Below, in pieces: positions 21,601 through 32,110 of a stretch of 64,000 bases of DNA (position 1 is its first letter; each line of letters opens with the position of its first letter). Origin of the DNA: Musa acuminata AAA Group (lineage: Eukaryota > Streptophyta > Magnoliopsida > Zingiberales > Musaceae); NCBI RefSeq assembly GCF_036884655.1, contig NC_088345.1:35575001-35639000 (forward strand), written 5' to 3'. The translations under genes and the position numbers were made by a program. Under the pieces are notes generated by a model. It searched no databases, was not told where the DNA came from, and was given only the letters and a program-made list of their open reading frames with translations.

Positions 21601-22110
21601 GAATGGTTCACTCCATTCGACCCACTTTGAATCTTTTCAGGGGCCCAATTGCCCCAAGATTAAGCTAATGGGATCACCTCCCATTTTCATGCTTAATCAT
21701 CGTGCTAACTACGATTATCTCTAAGACAACTTCTGCAGCTTGCTCCGATGCGTCAATCGCTTCTTCCGGCGAGTTTCCGGCCAACTTCCGTCGATCAACC
21801 GATAACCCTCGGTGATCCTTCTGCGGACATCCGGCATACTCCTGGACTTTGCGACGATCCACTTGGCGAGTTCCGACGAGCTTCGCTTGGCAAGCTTCTG
21901 GACTTCTCGGATCTGTTCTCTCTGAACCTCCGACGACCGTCCGAACTTCCGTCGAACTCTCGAACTCCCAACGTGATCATGATCTTGACTCCGGCGCAAC
22001 TCCTGCTGCTTGTCTTACTCTCATCGTAGTTAATCCTGCACACTTATCTCAACACATAGATTAGATAACAAATGACAATTGACTTCATCATCAAAATCCG
22101 AGATTCAACA

Positions 22111-23329
22111 ATCTCCCCCTTTTTGATGATGACAATCAATTGATAAAGGAGTTATCCTTAACTCCCCCTATCTATATGCCATAGTTGAGATAAGTCAACC
22201 TTGAATTCAAGACCTAAGAATTCAAGTGACGTATTGATAAGTTAGATCAGTTAAACTTATCAATGCTCCCATCATGATGCCTATCATGATGTATCTCTTC
22301 ACGAATTATGTCAGAGCATGACATACATCATCAAGTTTGTATGATTGTGTTTGTAACCATTCATCATGTAATCATAAAACAACGAAGGACTTTTTACATG
22401 ATGCTCACATTTGAGATTGTCTAGCAAGTTTGCATTTTCTTCACAATATCAAATCAAGATATGATGCAAACTATAGTACATGTTCACATATCTCTTGGTG
22501 ATGCAAGGATGGCATAACATTGTTTATGGCATCACTCAAGTATTTGTAACTATGACATAGATATGATTATGGCAGTTCAGCTATGACATAGTGTTTATCA
22601 ATTCATATTTTTCTCCCCCTTTGTCATCAACAAAAAGCATGATAGCATTATCAAGCATATAAAGGAAGTCATGACACATATATCACTTTATTGTTTTTGC
22701 TTGACGGAGGAAAAGTCATTTTCCAAGGAGTTTTCATAAGAGTGTACGGGAACATCCCATTTTTAGCATACAACCCGAAAAATGAACTTCTTACATGCAT
22801 TTGGTTAAAAATATTTGTCACATAATTTGCAACATGTTATTTGATCAAGCGTTGTCAAGGCATGTAATAGTAATAGCATCCGAAAAATAATTTTGATGTA
22901 GTAACACAATTATTTCAAGTGCAGCATTATATCATATTGCATAGCAGGATTTTTATTTCAGCAAGTGTAGCATTGCATCACATGGTAAGATATCAGCTCG
23001 TATGATGCAAATTTTTGTTTGATACATGGCATGATAGCAATCATATTAGCAATAGCAACCATATCAATGTCATACTGCTGACTTATCAACTTACATTGGT
23101 ATGTTGCTTCATTTTTTCAAGGCATAGGCTTTTAAACCTTTTTAGTTTCAGAAAAAAAGACGAGATAAACAACAAGAGATGTTTGCAAATATGCTTACAT
23201 AGATAAAGATAACCATATCAGGGCAACATATGTACAGCATATCAGGTAATCATAAAGACAAAGTCCTTCATGAATAACATAAGGAGTTTACAACATGTCA
23301 TATCAAAAACATCAGATGTTTATACAAGC
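22111..23329 (-). other. 3' non-coding region and polypurine tract of SIRE element 2
   Basis: The polypurine tract (minus AAAAAGGGGGAGAT) is at 22111-22124. The rest is AT-rich, without domains, and matches the 3' non-coding region of SIRE element 3 (57480-58250). Confidence 0.8.
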
Positions 23330-24444
23330 TTATTCATGAGGTGGAAGATTAAAGTGCCTAAATAAAGAGTCAAATTGTCGATGGATTTGTTGTAGCTCGG
23401 TTAGGATTTGATCTTGTCGAAGTTCAAGCCGTTCTTGTCGTTGCTCAAATCGGTCCATCCGAATCCCGATATCTTCGATGGATGATGTGTGAGTTCGCTC
23501 AACCGGATGTGTTTCCTCAAAGGGACAGATCGGAGGAGAGTGGGTACTCCTAAAGACTGGGGTTTCCGGCTCTGGTTCAGGTTCAAGCTGAGGGGGATCA
23601 GTTCTTCTAGGCATTCTAACCCAGTTACCGTTTCTATAGTGACATCTCAGTCGGTGAAGTAGATTTTTGTTTATTATGCTGTATCTATCTGATTTCATTA
23701 CTTCTTCTTCTAGTGGTATTTGAATGTCGTAAGCTTTCATTATTCTAGTAATAATTCCACCATATGGGAGCATCATATCTTTCGTAGATAATTCCAACAT
23801 GTTTTGTTGGATCAGATAGCCAAGACAAATGTCACGTTCTTTCATAATTAGGTACATAATTCCTAATTCCAATTGACTCACTTCATCATGATGGTATTGC
23901 TTAGGAAGAATTATACTAGTCATGATATGATGAAGTATCTTAGTGTTAAAGGGCATTAGATGTTCACAACTTTTAGGAATAGATTCTACGTTAGGATTGG
24001 CAAGGATTGTTCCTAAGGCTTCAACGTAGGATGTTTCAATAGTTTTTTCATCCCATGATCCTTTGAAGTAAAGTCCTATGCTTTTCATGGGAATACCTAT
24101 CATATCACAAATGAATCTATCAGTGATTGAAATGTGTTGTCCTAAGAGATAGGTTGATATCCTTTCTTCATCATCTTTTTGCATGTTGTTATAAAACAAT
24201 CTAACTAGTCTAGGATAAATGGGTTCGTTGATCTGCAAAATGGGAAGTAGATTAAGGTTTGCAAACCAATGGATAGTCTCTACATCTCTTAGTTCATTCA
24301 GATCTACATATTTTCCCTTATTAATGCTTCTTAGTTCGAAGGAGAGAAATTTTCAGCATGGTTTTTGGAATCAAAAAGAGTGAGATCAAACTCTTCTACT
24401 ACTCTCCTCTTTCCCTTGTCCCTTGAGGATCTTCTAGATCCCAT
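23330..24444 (-). CDS. Accessory ORF of SIRE element 2 (plant-transposon-protein-like), frameshift near the N-terminus
   Basis: The long frame 24238-23330 encodes 302 residues starting at an internal Met (MQINEPIYPRLVRLFYNNM). The pattern (one start-proximal aromatic segment, IDMIG-like turn, basic C-terminal tail followed by a coiled coil with EQRQERLELRQDQILTEL) resembles the 'putative plant transposon protein' domain seen in plant retroelements. That assignment is from memory and moderate. Coding similarity continues upstream (NKGKYVDLNELRDVETIHWF) to a better start MGSRRSSRDKGKRRVVEEF at 24444. One indel at about 24340-24356 (near AAAATTT) separates the two frames. No catalytic motif or membrane segment is obvious. 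Function unknown; it is not RT or integrase. Confidence 0.65.
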
Positions 24445-25194
24445 TACTACTGCTGTTTTAAAGGGATGATGATGAGCTAAAGTAAATGAAGAACAAAACA
24501 GAATTTAAGAGCTTCTTAGAGAATACCTTTGTGAAATCTTCAAGAGAAGGAAGGATTCTTGATGTTTTGCTCCGAAATGGGAGGTATTTGGAAGGCTTAG
24601 AGGAGTGAAGTGGGAATGGAGGAGTCTTGGAAGAGTAGAGGAGGAAATGGGGGTGAGTTGGGGTCGGTTCCTTAGCCGGCCCTAGCGTGATTTTAAGGGG
24701 GCAGAGCTGCTGGCGGTTGCACCTCTGGCTGGAGCGGTGCAACCTCTGGCCACCCGTGATGGCTGGAGTTGCAACCGCCAGCTGGAGAGGTGCCACCGCC
24801 TGCAGCAGGTGAGTACTTAGGATGATTTGATTTGGGAGAATTTGCCTTGAGGAGAGTTTCAGAGCAATTGATGTTTGTTACATGATTTCGTATGAGTTTT
24901 TATTTAAGAAAGAAGCTCTTTGTAAGATAGATCTTTTAACGTGCATACGAATGTTTGTTTGGTGTCCCTTTTATGACATGTTTAGTTTCTACAAGAATTA
25001 ATTCGTAGATGAACAGGTTTTGAAGATCAGGGGTATGTGAATTTGGATATCATATGTTTCTAATTGTATCGTATTTGTGATTTCATAGCTTCCACTTGTT
25101 ACTTAAGCGTTGCGAGTTCCTTTTTGATTTTATGATCATTGAGAGTCAAGGAGCAGAACATTATTTCTTGCTCCGGCCTAGACTTTCAATGTTT
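24445..25194 (-). other. Spacer between gag and accessory ORF, with LTR-like GC patch
   Basis: Bases 24705-24810 carry 'gcggttgcacc' and 'ggtgccaccgcc' motifs like those upstream of SIRE TATA boxes, although this is internal sequence. No clear TATA box follows. Bases 25064-25194 match the post-gag spacer of SIRE element 3 up to the word tacaa (25064-25068 on the complementary strand), where the two elements diverge abruptly. Confidence 0.7.
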
Positions 25195-26775
25195 TTATAG
25201 GAACGGATGATCTTTAGGAATCCATTTGCTTTTGGGTGCCTCATAAATAGATCTACATTTTCTATCATGTTGCATAGAGTTTATCATGGTTCCTTTAGGA
25301 ACCCAAATTAATTTGTTTGGACTTATTTTCTTGAATGGACAACAATGTGTCTTGTGTCCAGATTTGCAACAAAAGTTGCACTTGGTTTGGTGTTGAACGT
25401 GTAAGATGGGACCTTTTACAAAGGTAGTTGGATTTCGGTGAGGACTCCTCACAAATCCAATCCCACTTCTTTTGGGAGCATGACCCTTGTTTGTAAGGAT
25501 CATGTTTAATGACTTGCTACCAACCTCGAATTTCTTCAAGGTGTCCTTAAGCAGCAAGTTTTCTTTTTGTATAGTTTCTAAATCATGACATTTGATACAT
25601 GAGTTTAAACTATGATGTTCGACTTTTAACTTATCAAACTCACAAGTAAGATTATTATGTACCCTTTTTAGCAACTTGTATTTTCTATTTATAACTTTGC
25701 ATTCATCAAATAAATCATGGAAGGCATTTAATAATTCATCGAAAGATAAATCAGCATCTAATAAATCCGTTACCTCCTCTTCGATGGCCATAAAGGCGTA
25801 ATGAGCAACTTGCTCGGTGTTGGATTCTTCTTCCTCGGATGCGCTCGAATCATCCCATGTTGCTTGGAGCGCCTTCTTCTTTGTTGTTCTTTTCTTGACT
25901 TGGGGACAATCACTTTTGTAATGTCCCGGCTTTTTACATTCATAGCAGATCACTTGGTCCTTCTTAGGTTCAAGTTTATTTTTCACATCGTTTTTAAACT
26001 TGTTTCTTTTGAAGAAGTTTTTAAACTTTCTTGTCAAAAGTGCCAAGTCATCGTCACAATCCTCATCACTTGAGTTTTCTCTCAAGTGGCATTCAGAAGT
26101 TTTAAGTGCCATATCCTTCCTGTTCTTTGGAAGGATGTCTTCTTGCTCTTCATGAGCTTTGCAGGTCATTTCGTAGGTCATTAATGACCCGATTAGTTCT
26201 TCAAGAGGGAAATTTTGTAGATCTTTTGCCTCTTGAATGGCGGTGACTTTAGGATCCCAACTCTTAGGAAGGGATCTTAGTATCTTATTAACAAGCTCAA
26301 AATCCGAAAAGCTCTTTCCGAGTCCTTTTAGACCGTTGACGACATCCGTGAAACGGGTAAACATGTCGCCAATGGTTTCACTCGGTTTCATTCGGAAAAG
26401 TTCAAAAGAATGCAGCAACAGATTTATTTTTGACTCTTTCACTCTACTTGTGCCCTCGTGGGTCACTTCAAGTGTGTGCCAAATATCAAAAGCAGTTTCG
26501 CAAGTTGAAACACGATTAAACTCGTTTTTATCAAGAGCGCAAAATAAGGCATTCATAGCCTTTGCATTAAGAGCGAAAGCCTTCTTCTCCAAATCGTTCC
26601 AATCGATCATTGGAAGAGAAGATTTTGAAAATCCATTTTCAACAAGGTTCCACAGTTCTAAATCCATAGAAATAAGAAAGATCCTCATTCGGGTCTTCCA
26701 GTAAGTGTAGTCCGTTCCACTGAACATGGGTGGACGTGTAATTGAATGCCCCTCTTGGTTTCCGGCGTATGCCAT
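25195..26775 (-). CDS. Gag of SIRE element 2 (intact, 526 aa)
   Basis: Copia-type Gag that packages element RNA into cytoplasmic particles. The start MAYAGNQEGHSITRPPMFSG is followed by the DUF4219/UBN2 capsid-like region (residues about 15-200, with DYTYWKTRMRIFL and ETIGDMFTRFTDVVN). Next come an acidic/basic linker, a CCHC zinc knuckle at residues 277-290 (C277, C280, H285, C290), a likely coiled coil (about 340-420) and a second CCHC knuckle at 466-479. It is about 98 percent like the Gag of element 3. There are no stops or frameshifts. The start follows the primer site by about 35 bases, as in element 3. It carries no enzyme activity. Confidence 0.93.
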   Translation of the reverse strand: MAYAGNQEGHSITRPPMFSGTDYTYWKTRMRIFLISMDLELWNLVENGFSKSSLPMIDWNDLEKKAFALNAKAMNALFCALDKNEFNRVSTCETAFDIWHTLEVTHEGTSRVKESKINLLLHSFELFRMKPSETIGDMFTRFTDVVNGLKGLGKSFSDFELVNKILRSLPKSWDPKVTAIQEAKDLQNFPLEELIGSLMTYEMTCKAHEEQEDILPKNRKDMALKTSECHLRENSSDEDCDDDLALLTRKFKNFFKRNKFKNDVKNKLEPKKDQVICYECKKPGHYKSDCPQVKKRTTKKKALQATWDDSSASEEEESNTEQVAHYAFMAIEEEVTDLLDADLSFDELLNAFHDLFDECKVINRKYKLLKRVHNNLTCEFDKLKVEHHSLNSCIKCHDLETIQKENLLLKDTLKKFEVGSKSLNMILTNKGHAPKRSGIGFVRSPHRNPTTFVKGPILHVQHQTKCNFCCKSGHKTHCCPFKKISPNKLIWVPKGTMINSMQHDRKCRSIYEAPKSKWIPKDHPFL

Positions 26776-26811
26776 CTCTCTTGGGTTTTAATCCTTTAGA
26801 GAGTTAACCTT

Positions 26812-26823
26812 GCTCTGATACCA
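26812..26823 (-). other. Primer-binding site of SIRE element 2
   Basis: Minus strand TGGTATCAGAGC, two bases inside the 5' LTR, intact. Confidence 0.92.
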
Positions 26824-26825
26824 AT

Positions 26826-29095
26826 TGTTAGGATCGAGAGCACTAAGAGGGGGGGGGTGAATTAGTGCAGCGGAAATCTTATAATAAATTAAAAACCAAA
26901 AGCTGCGTTCGTTCAAAAACTATTATGATGCAAAAGCAAATTCTCAGTTTGTATCTAAGTGCAGTTTGCGACTAAGCGCAGATTGCGTCTAAGCGCAGTT
27001 TGCGTCTAAGCGCAGTTTTGCGTCTAAGCGCAGTTTTGCGTCTAAACTCAGATTTACGTCTAAATGCAGATTTACGTCTAAACGCAGATTTACGTCTTAA
27101 TGCAGTTTTACGTCTAAACGTAGTTTTACATCTAAACGCAGATTTACGTCTAAATGCAGTTTTACGTCTAAACGCAGTTTTACGTCTAAACGCAGTTTTA
27201 CGTCTAAACGCAGATTTACGTCTAAACGCAGTTAGACGCAGATTTACGTCTAAACTTTAAAACTCATTTGTATACTCGCAGAAGGCAGTATGCAGTTCAA
27301 ACCAAGACGTAAACGTGAACTGAAATCTGATGATTGAGCGAAGAAAGCCGATTTACGTCTGAATGCAGTTTTACGTCTAAATGTTGAAACTCGTTCGTAA
27401 AATCGTAGAGGACAGATTGCAGTTATCAATAGGATTAAAATGTAAGCGTAAACTGCAAGGAAGCTCGTTCGTAGAAGCACAGAAAACAGTTCTGCAGAAT
27501 CAAACGTAAACGTAAACTGTAATGTATGAAAATACAAGTTTACGTCTGAATGCAGATTTGGAAGAACAGCACTTAGAACTTGTTCGTGAAAGTGCAGAGA
27601 GCAGTAGTGATGAGGGAGGTTTGCAGTAATGATAAAGTGCTCGAAAGTAAACGCAAACCAGAGATTTAGAGTGGTTCGGTCAGCCTTGACCTACTCCACT
27701 TTTGGCTTCCTCCACCGATGAGGTTGCCGACGTCAACTAGGTGCCTTCCTTCAATGGGCGAAGGCCAAACTTCCCTCTTACAGTTTCTCTCCTTTTGGCA
27801 GGCTTAGGAGACAACCTTTACAGACCTTTCTCTCCTCACTTTACAATTGAAAACTTGAAGAACAGAAGGAGGAGACTTAAAGGCTTTACAACACTTTTGA
27901 GCTCTTTAGAATCACAGAAAAGATAACAATTTCGGTATGGGTCTGTATCTTTTCAGTGCTGAATGGGTGGGGTATTTATAGGCCCCAACCCAATTCAAAA
28001 TTCGAGCTCAAAACGATCAAATCGATCAAATCCCAGAATTTCTGGGATCAGGCGGTTGCACCTCTCGACTGGAGAGGTGGCACCGCCTGGCAGAGCTCGA
28101 AGACTGAGCTCTGCCGATTGCTCCTCTCTGCCAGAGCTCGAAGACTGAGCTCGATGGTTGCATCACCTGGCAGAGCTCGAAGACTGAGCTTGGTGATTGC
28201 ATCACCTGGCAGAGCTCGAAACAGAGCTCGGTGGTTGCATCACCTGGCAGAGCTCCAAGCTGAGCTCAAGCTGATCCACCTCTCTGCCAGAGCTCGAAGA
28301 CTGAGCTTGGTGAATGCATCACCTGGCAGAGCTCGAGACTGAGCTCAGGCTGATGCACTTCTCTGCCAAAGCTCGAAGACTGAGCTTGGTGGTTGCATCG
28401 CCTGGCAGAGCTCGGAACTTGAGCTCTGGCGGTGCAACCTCTTGGCTGGGGCGGTTGCACCTCCCAGCCCCACAGCCCAGGCGGTTGCACCTCCTGGCTG
28501 GGGCGGTTGCACCTCTCAACCCCACAGCCCAGGCGGTTGCACCTCCTGGCTGGGGCGGTTGCACCTCCTGGTGCAATCAGGGTCCGAATGGTTCACTCCA
28601 TTCGACCCACTTTGAATCTTTTCAGGGGCCCAATTGCCCCAAGATTAAGCTAATGGGATCACCTCCCATTTTCATGCTTAATCATCATGCTAACTACGAT
28701 TATCTCTAAGACAACTTCTGCAGCTTGCTCCGATGCGTCAATCGCTTCTTCCGGCGAGTTTCCGGCCAACTTCCGTCGATCAACCGATAACCCTCGGTGA
28801 TCCTTCTGCGGACATCCGGCATACTCCTGGACTTTGCGACGATCCACTTGGCGAGTTCCGACGAGCTTCGCTTGGCAAGCTTCTGGACTTCTCGGATCTG
28901 TTCTCTCTGAACCTCCGACGACCGTCCGAACTTCCGTCGAACTCTCGAACTCCCAACGTGATCATGATCTTGACTCCGGCGCAACTCCTGCTGCTTGTCT
29001 TACTCTCATCGTAGTTAATCCTGCACACTTATCTCAACACATAGATTAGATAACAAATGACAATTGACTTCATCATCAAAATCCGAGATTCAACA
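26826..29095 (-). repeat. 5' LTR of SIRE element 2
   Basis: 2270 bp, near-identical to 19840-22110. The differences seen are nearly all transitions (for example acgt/gcgt, cgtgc/catgc), as expected from cytosine methylation and deamination. It carries the same TATA-like box, minisatellite and poly-C stem-loop. Confidence 0.95.
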
Positions 29096-29933
29096 AAAGT
29101 TATACTTCTCCATAAGCCTCCACTCCCAAACGGATGGTCAGACTGAAAGGATAAACTCGCTCTTGGAGCAATATCTTCGGCACTACGTGAGTGCCAACCA
29201 TTGAGATTGGGTGAAGTTGTTGGACATTGCCCAATTCTCCTACAACTTGCAATGGAGCTCTGCGTCCAACAAGAGCCCCTTCGAGATTATTACAGGACAA
29301 CAACTATCAACTCCTCACACCATGGCAATTAGATATACTGGGAGTAGTCCGTCAGCTTACCACTTCGCAAAGGAGTGGCACCGAAATGCAGATATTGCGC
29401 GGGCTTACTTGGAGAAGGCGACAAGGAGAATGAAGAAGTGGCCAGACTTGGGAAGGTGACCGCAAGAGTTCAAGGTCAACGATTTGGTGTTGGTAAAGCT
29501 CCAACCAGCATCACTCCAATTCTTTAGGAACAAAATCCACAAAGGATTGGTGCGCAAGTATGAAGGGCCCTTCCCAATTATCAGCAGGGTAGGCAATGTC
29601 TCCTACAAGTTGCAGTTGCCGACGTTGTTCAAAATTCACAATGTTCTTCACGCTAACAACCTAAAAGCCTACCATTCGAATCTGCAAGATGCTTCCCGAA
29701 GTGTTCCAACTCGGCTACCTCCCACCACTACCTCATACGAGAAGCGAGTTGAAACCATTCTAGTGGACCGTAAAATAAAGCTACCCAATGGAGCTGAGCA
29801 GACAAAGTACTTGGTGAAGTGGCAAAAGCTTCCTCGAACTGAAGCCAGTTGGGAGCCTGAAGATGCCCTACAACATGAAGAAGCAATCATCAACAACTAC
29901 CAACAAGCGTCGACGAGGGCGTCGACAGTTTAA
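29096..29933 (+). pseudogene. Gypsy integrase end and chromodomain
   Basis: It continues in the same frame from 19839: LHSQTDGQTERINSLLEQYLR carries the catalytic glutamate of the integrase core. NKSPFEIITGQQ and the C-terminal region VNDLVLVKLQP...KYEGPFPIISRVGNVSYKLQLP follow. The chromodomain is near the end (VETILVDRKIKLPNGAEQ, then YLVKWQKLPRTEASWEPED). Two stops lie at about 29200 and 29457. Chromodomains of this type direct integration to chromatin with particular histone marks. The stop at 29933 is directly followed by the polypurine tract. Confidence 0.9.
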
Positions 29934-29944
29934 GTGGGGGAGAA

Positions 29945-30736
29945 TGTCACGAACGGTCGTCGCACACTCGCAACAACTCCATTCAATGAACCGTTCGTCG
30001 CTCACACTTACATGTACAGCTGCTTGACAGCATGTTTTATCTTGGTTTTAGGTCATTTTGCTTGTAAAAATGTAAGTTCGAATAAGCTGCAGCGTTACAA
30101 AGTGACCGCTCACCGAACCGAGCAAAACAACCCTAAAACAGCCCAAAACAGCTCTGTTTTCGTGTGTCGTGGGCTAATTTCTGGAATCTGTCTCCGCTCA
30201 CCAAAATGTTAGCCATCTCACTCCCTTAGAACCCCCCAGGTGGCACAGGGCTAGATAGGGCTTCGGTATAGTACCGGGCGTTGAACACTCCTTCGCAAGT
30301 TCGTACGTTGCTTTGACGGGAACTTGTTATCGCGCCCGGGACTCGATGAGCAGCTGTTTGTGGGCTGCAGCTATTCGTTTAACCCTCTAAAGTCCTTGTT
30401 TTCCCCCTCTCCCTCTTTTCTCTTGTGCACGCAAGGTGCTCGCTGAATTGCTTATAAAGCTTCCCCTTTTCGCGAGACGTCGAGACTTGTTCGTCGCTCA
30501 TTCTTTCGAACTAATCAACTTTCTCTTTTACAGGTCCTTCGGGACCTGCGAGAGATTGCAAGTGGGCTGATCTTTGCGGAGCAATATCGCAAGGGCGAAG
30601 CGCGACTTAGGCAACACAAGCTAAGTTCGCGTCTTTGCAGCAAGGGTGCCTCGCGAATTAGGTAACGCAAGCTAAGTTCGTGTCTTGGCCGCAAAGGTGC
30701 TTCACGCCTTAGACAATTCCAGCTAAGACCATAACA
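29945..30736 (+). repeat. 3' LTR of the chromodomain Gypsy element
   Basis: 792 bp from TGTCACGAACGG to CATAACA, preceded by the polypurine tract AAGTGGGGGAGAA. The TATA box tataaa is at 30453-30458. From 30602 there are two and a half degenerate 51-bp tandem units ('ttaggcaacacaagctaagttcg' type). No second LTR is present in the window, so its age cannot be estimated. Confidence 0.85.
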
Positions 30737-31023
30737 GTCGGTGACAACAACCACAACCTCCTTTGTTCTCCTCTCCAACAATGCTTTCTTCGTAGGAAGC
30801 TAATTGTGATGACACCACTAGCAAGACCTTCTTCCTCTCCTCTCCTAAGATGTCCACCTACTGCCACTTTAGATGACTAGGGCTCACACTATCCCTACCC
30901 CACGTCAGTGATAGCGACAAAGCCCATGACGTGGTCGACCATCATCAGCAAAAAGGTTTGCAATAGTGACCTTCCTTGATGTTATTATTGCATTGGTCGA
31001 ATGAAGATAGTAGGGTGATTCCA
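30737..31023. repeat. Repeat R, copy 2
   Basis: It aligns with 2264-2558. It begins at the outer edge of the Gypsy 3' LTR and ends in a run of nine A (31023-31031), which could be a retroposon tail. Not recognised further. Confidence 0.7.
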
Positions 31024-31299
31024 AAAAAAAAGAACAATCTAGGCTCTAATAATAAATAGTTAAATGCCTAAAATTATATTGAATTAGTCTGGTTTAATAA
31101 ATTTTCTCTGAGTCAGTCCATCACATCGATTCAAGCCAAAAAAAAAAAAAAAAAGCAAAGTTAATCAATGTCAACGAATTCAAGTATCTTTTTCTAAATT
31201 AAATTTATTATGTATTTTGATCCTACTATAGAAAAAAGGGATGCCCCCGTTACAAAGCAAACATGGGGCGTGTAAAACTCCATCATCATGAGTTTCTTT
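31024..31299. other. AT-rich intergenic stretch, no gene seen
   Basis: Includes a poly-A run at about 31139-31155. Nothing else recognised. Confidence 0.4.
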
Positions 31300-32110
31300 T
31301 TTTAATAAATTGCCCAAGAAAATTTTCCTTCGATTTTTTATAATTTTGTTTCCATCACTTGAAATATTAACATACTTTTCTTTGTTAAGAAAAAAAAAAG
31401 ATCAAAAATTAATTCACATGGAATTTGCATCTTTGAATTGCCAATCATCACTTTTTTGCAGCAAGAAACGTTTCCTTTTAACTTTTGTGATTTTGATTCC
31501 ATTGATGTCGAGGGAGTTTTGTAGAACTGACACTTAAAAATGCTAATATGCTTTCTTTTACTAAGAAAAAATAAATATCAATAATTAATTATCATGGATT
31601 TTGCTCCTTTGAATTGTCTGAGAGTTAAATCGCAATCAACCCTTTTTTGTGGAAAGATACTTTCCTTTCACCTTTTTATAATTTTGTTTCCATTGATGCA
31701 GAGGGAGTTTTGTAGATCATGCACTTCAAAATATTAACACATTTTGTCATTTTTTTAAAGAAAAAAATAAAGATCAATAATTAATTCTCGATAATTTTGC
31801 TCCTTTGGATTGGAGATTTAGGTGTGAGCTACGTTGCAATAATCATCTTCAGTCGGATATGTGTGCTGTTAGGACAATACTGCAGTAAAGCATAATACAA
31901 AATAACACTGACTGCAGTAAAGCATAATCACTTTGATTGTGGCAAGAAACCTTTCCTTCCAACTTTGTTGTAATTTTGTTTCTTTCTATCGAGGAAGATG
32001 AAGTTTTATAGATCAGACACTTCAAATATTAACATATTTTGCTTCTTTGAATTAGATATTTGGGTTTGAATTACTTTGCAATCAACTTCAGCTGGATATG
32101 TGCACGATAA
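31300..32110. repeat. Degenerate tandem repeat, about four units of roughly 200-280 bp
   Basis: The same order of words recurs: 'tttccttt..aactttt', 'ataattttgtttccat', 'gagggagttttgtaga', 'cacttcaaatattaacata', 'aaaaataaagatcaataattaatt', 'ttgctcctttgaattg'. Unit starts are near 31315, 31467, 31665 and 31945. The fourth unit is preceded by a small duplication of 'actgcagtaaagcataat' (about 31880-31928). Open frames here are short and incidental. Confidence 0.7.

Larger units (their letters stand above)
19840..22110 (-). repeat. 3' LTR of SIRE element 2
   Basis: TGTTAGGATCG...ATTCAACA. From the element's 5' side it has a GC-rich repeat patch (21590-21060), a TATA-like box read tataaata (20988-20995), an 18-bp minisatellite (20272-19990) and a poly-C stem-loop (19883-19854). 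Confidence 0.95.
19840..29095 (-). mobile_element. SIRE-like Copia retrotransposon 2: young, gag plus accessory ORF, no pol
   Basis: The 9256-bp element is flanked by the target-site duplication aaagt (19835-19839 and 29096-29100) and lies in a Gypsy integrase. LTRs of 2271 and 2270 bp differ by about eight substitutions and one G by eye. Internal order on the minus strand: primer site, intact 526-residue gag, spacer, accessory ORF, AT-rich 3' region, polypurine tract. No protease, integrase, RT or RNase H motif was found. It can only have moved with enzymes from another element. Confidence 0.95.
10956..30736 (+). mobile_element. Chromodomain Gypsy retrotransposon remnant, interrupted three times
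   Basis: Protease and reverse transcriptase (10981-12480), RNase H and integrase (18936-19839), then integrase end, chromodomain and 3' LTR (29096-30736) are pieces of one Gypsy element in one orientation. The order protease-RT-RNase H-integrase-chromodomain defines a chromovirus. The C-terminal chromodomain and single polyprotein suggest the Galadriel or Tekay clade, but this is not settled. The 5' LTR, leader and gag are gone on the left, where a family B LTR abuts. About 100 bp of RNase H is missing between 12480 and 18934. Confidence 0.9.

Noticed and set aside
24477..24526. Short intron upstream of the accessory ORF
   Set aside because: GT and AG ends are present on the minus strand, but the interval is only about 50 bases, below usual plant intron size, and nothing else supports splicing.
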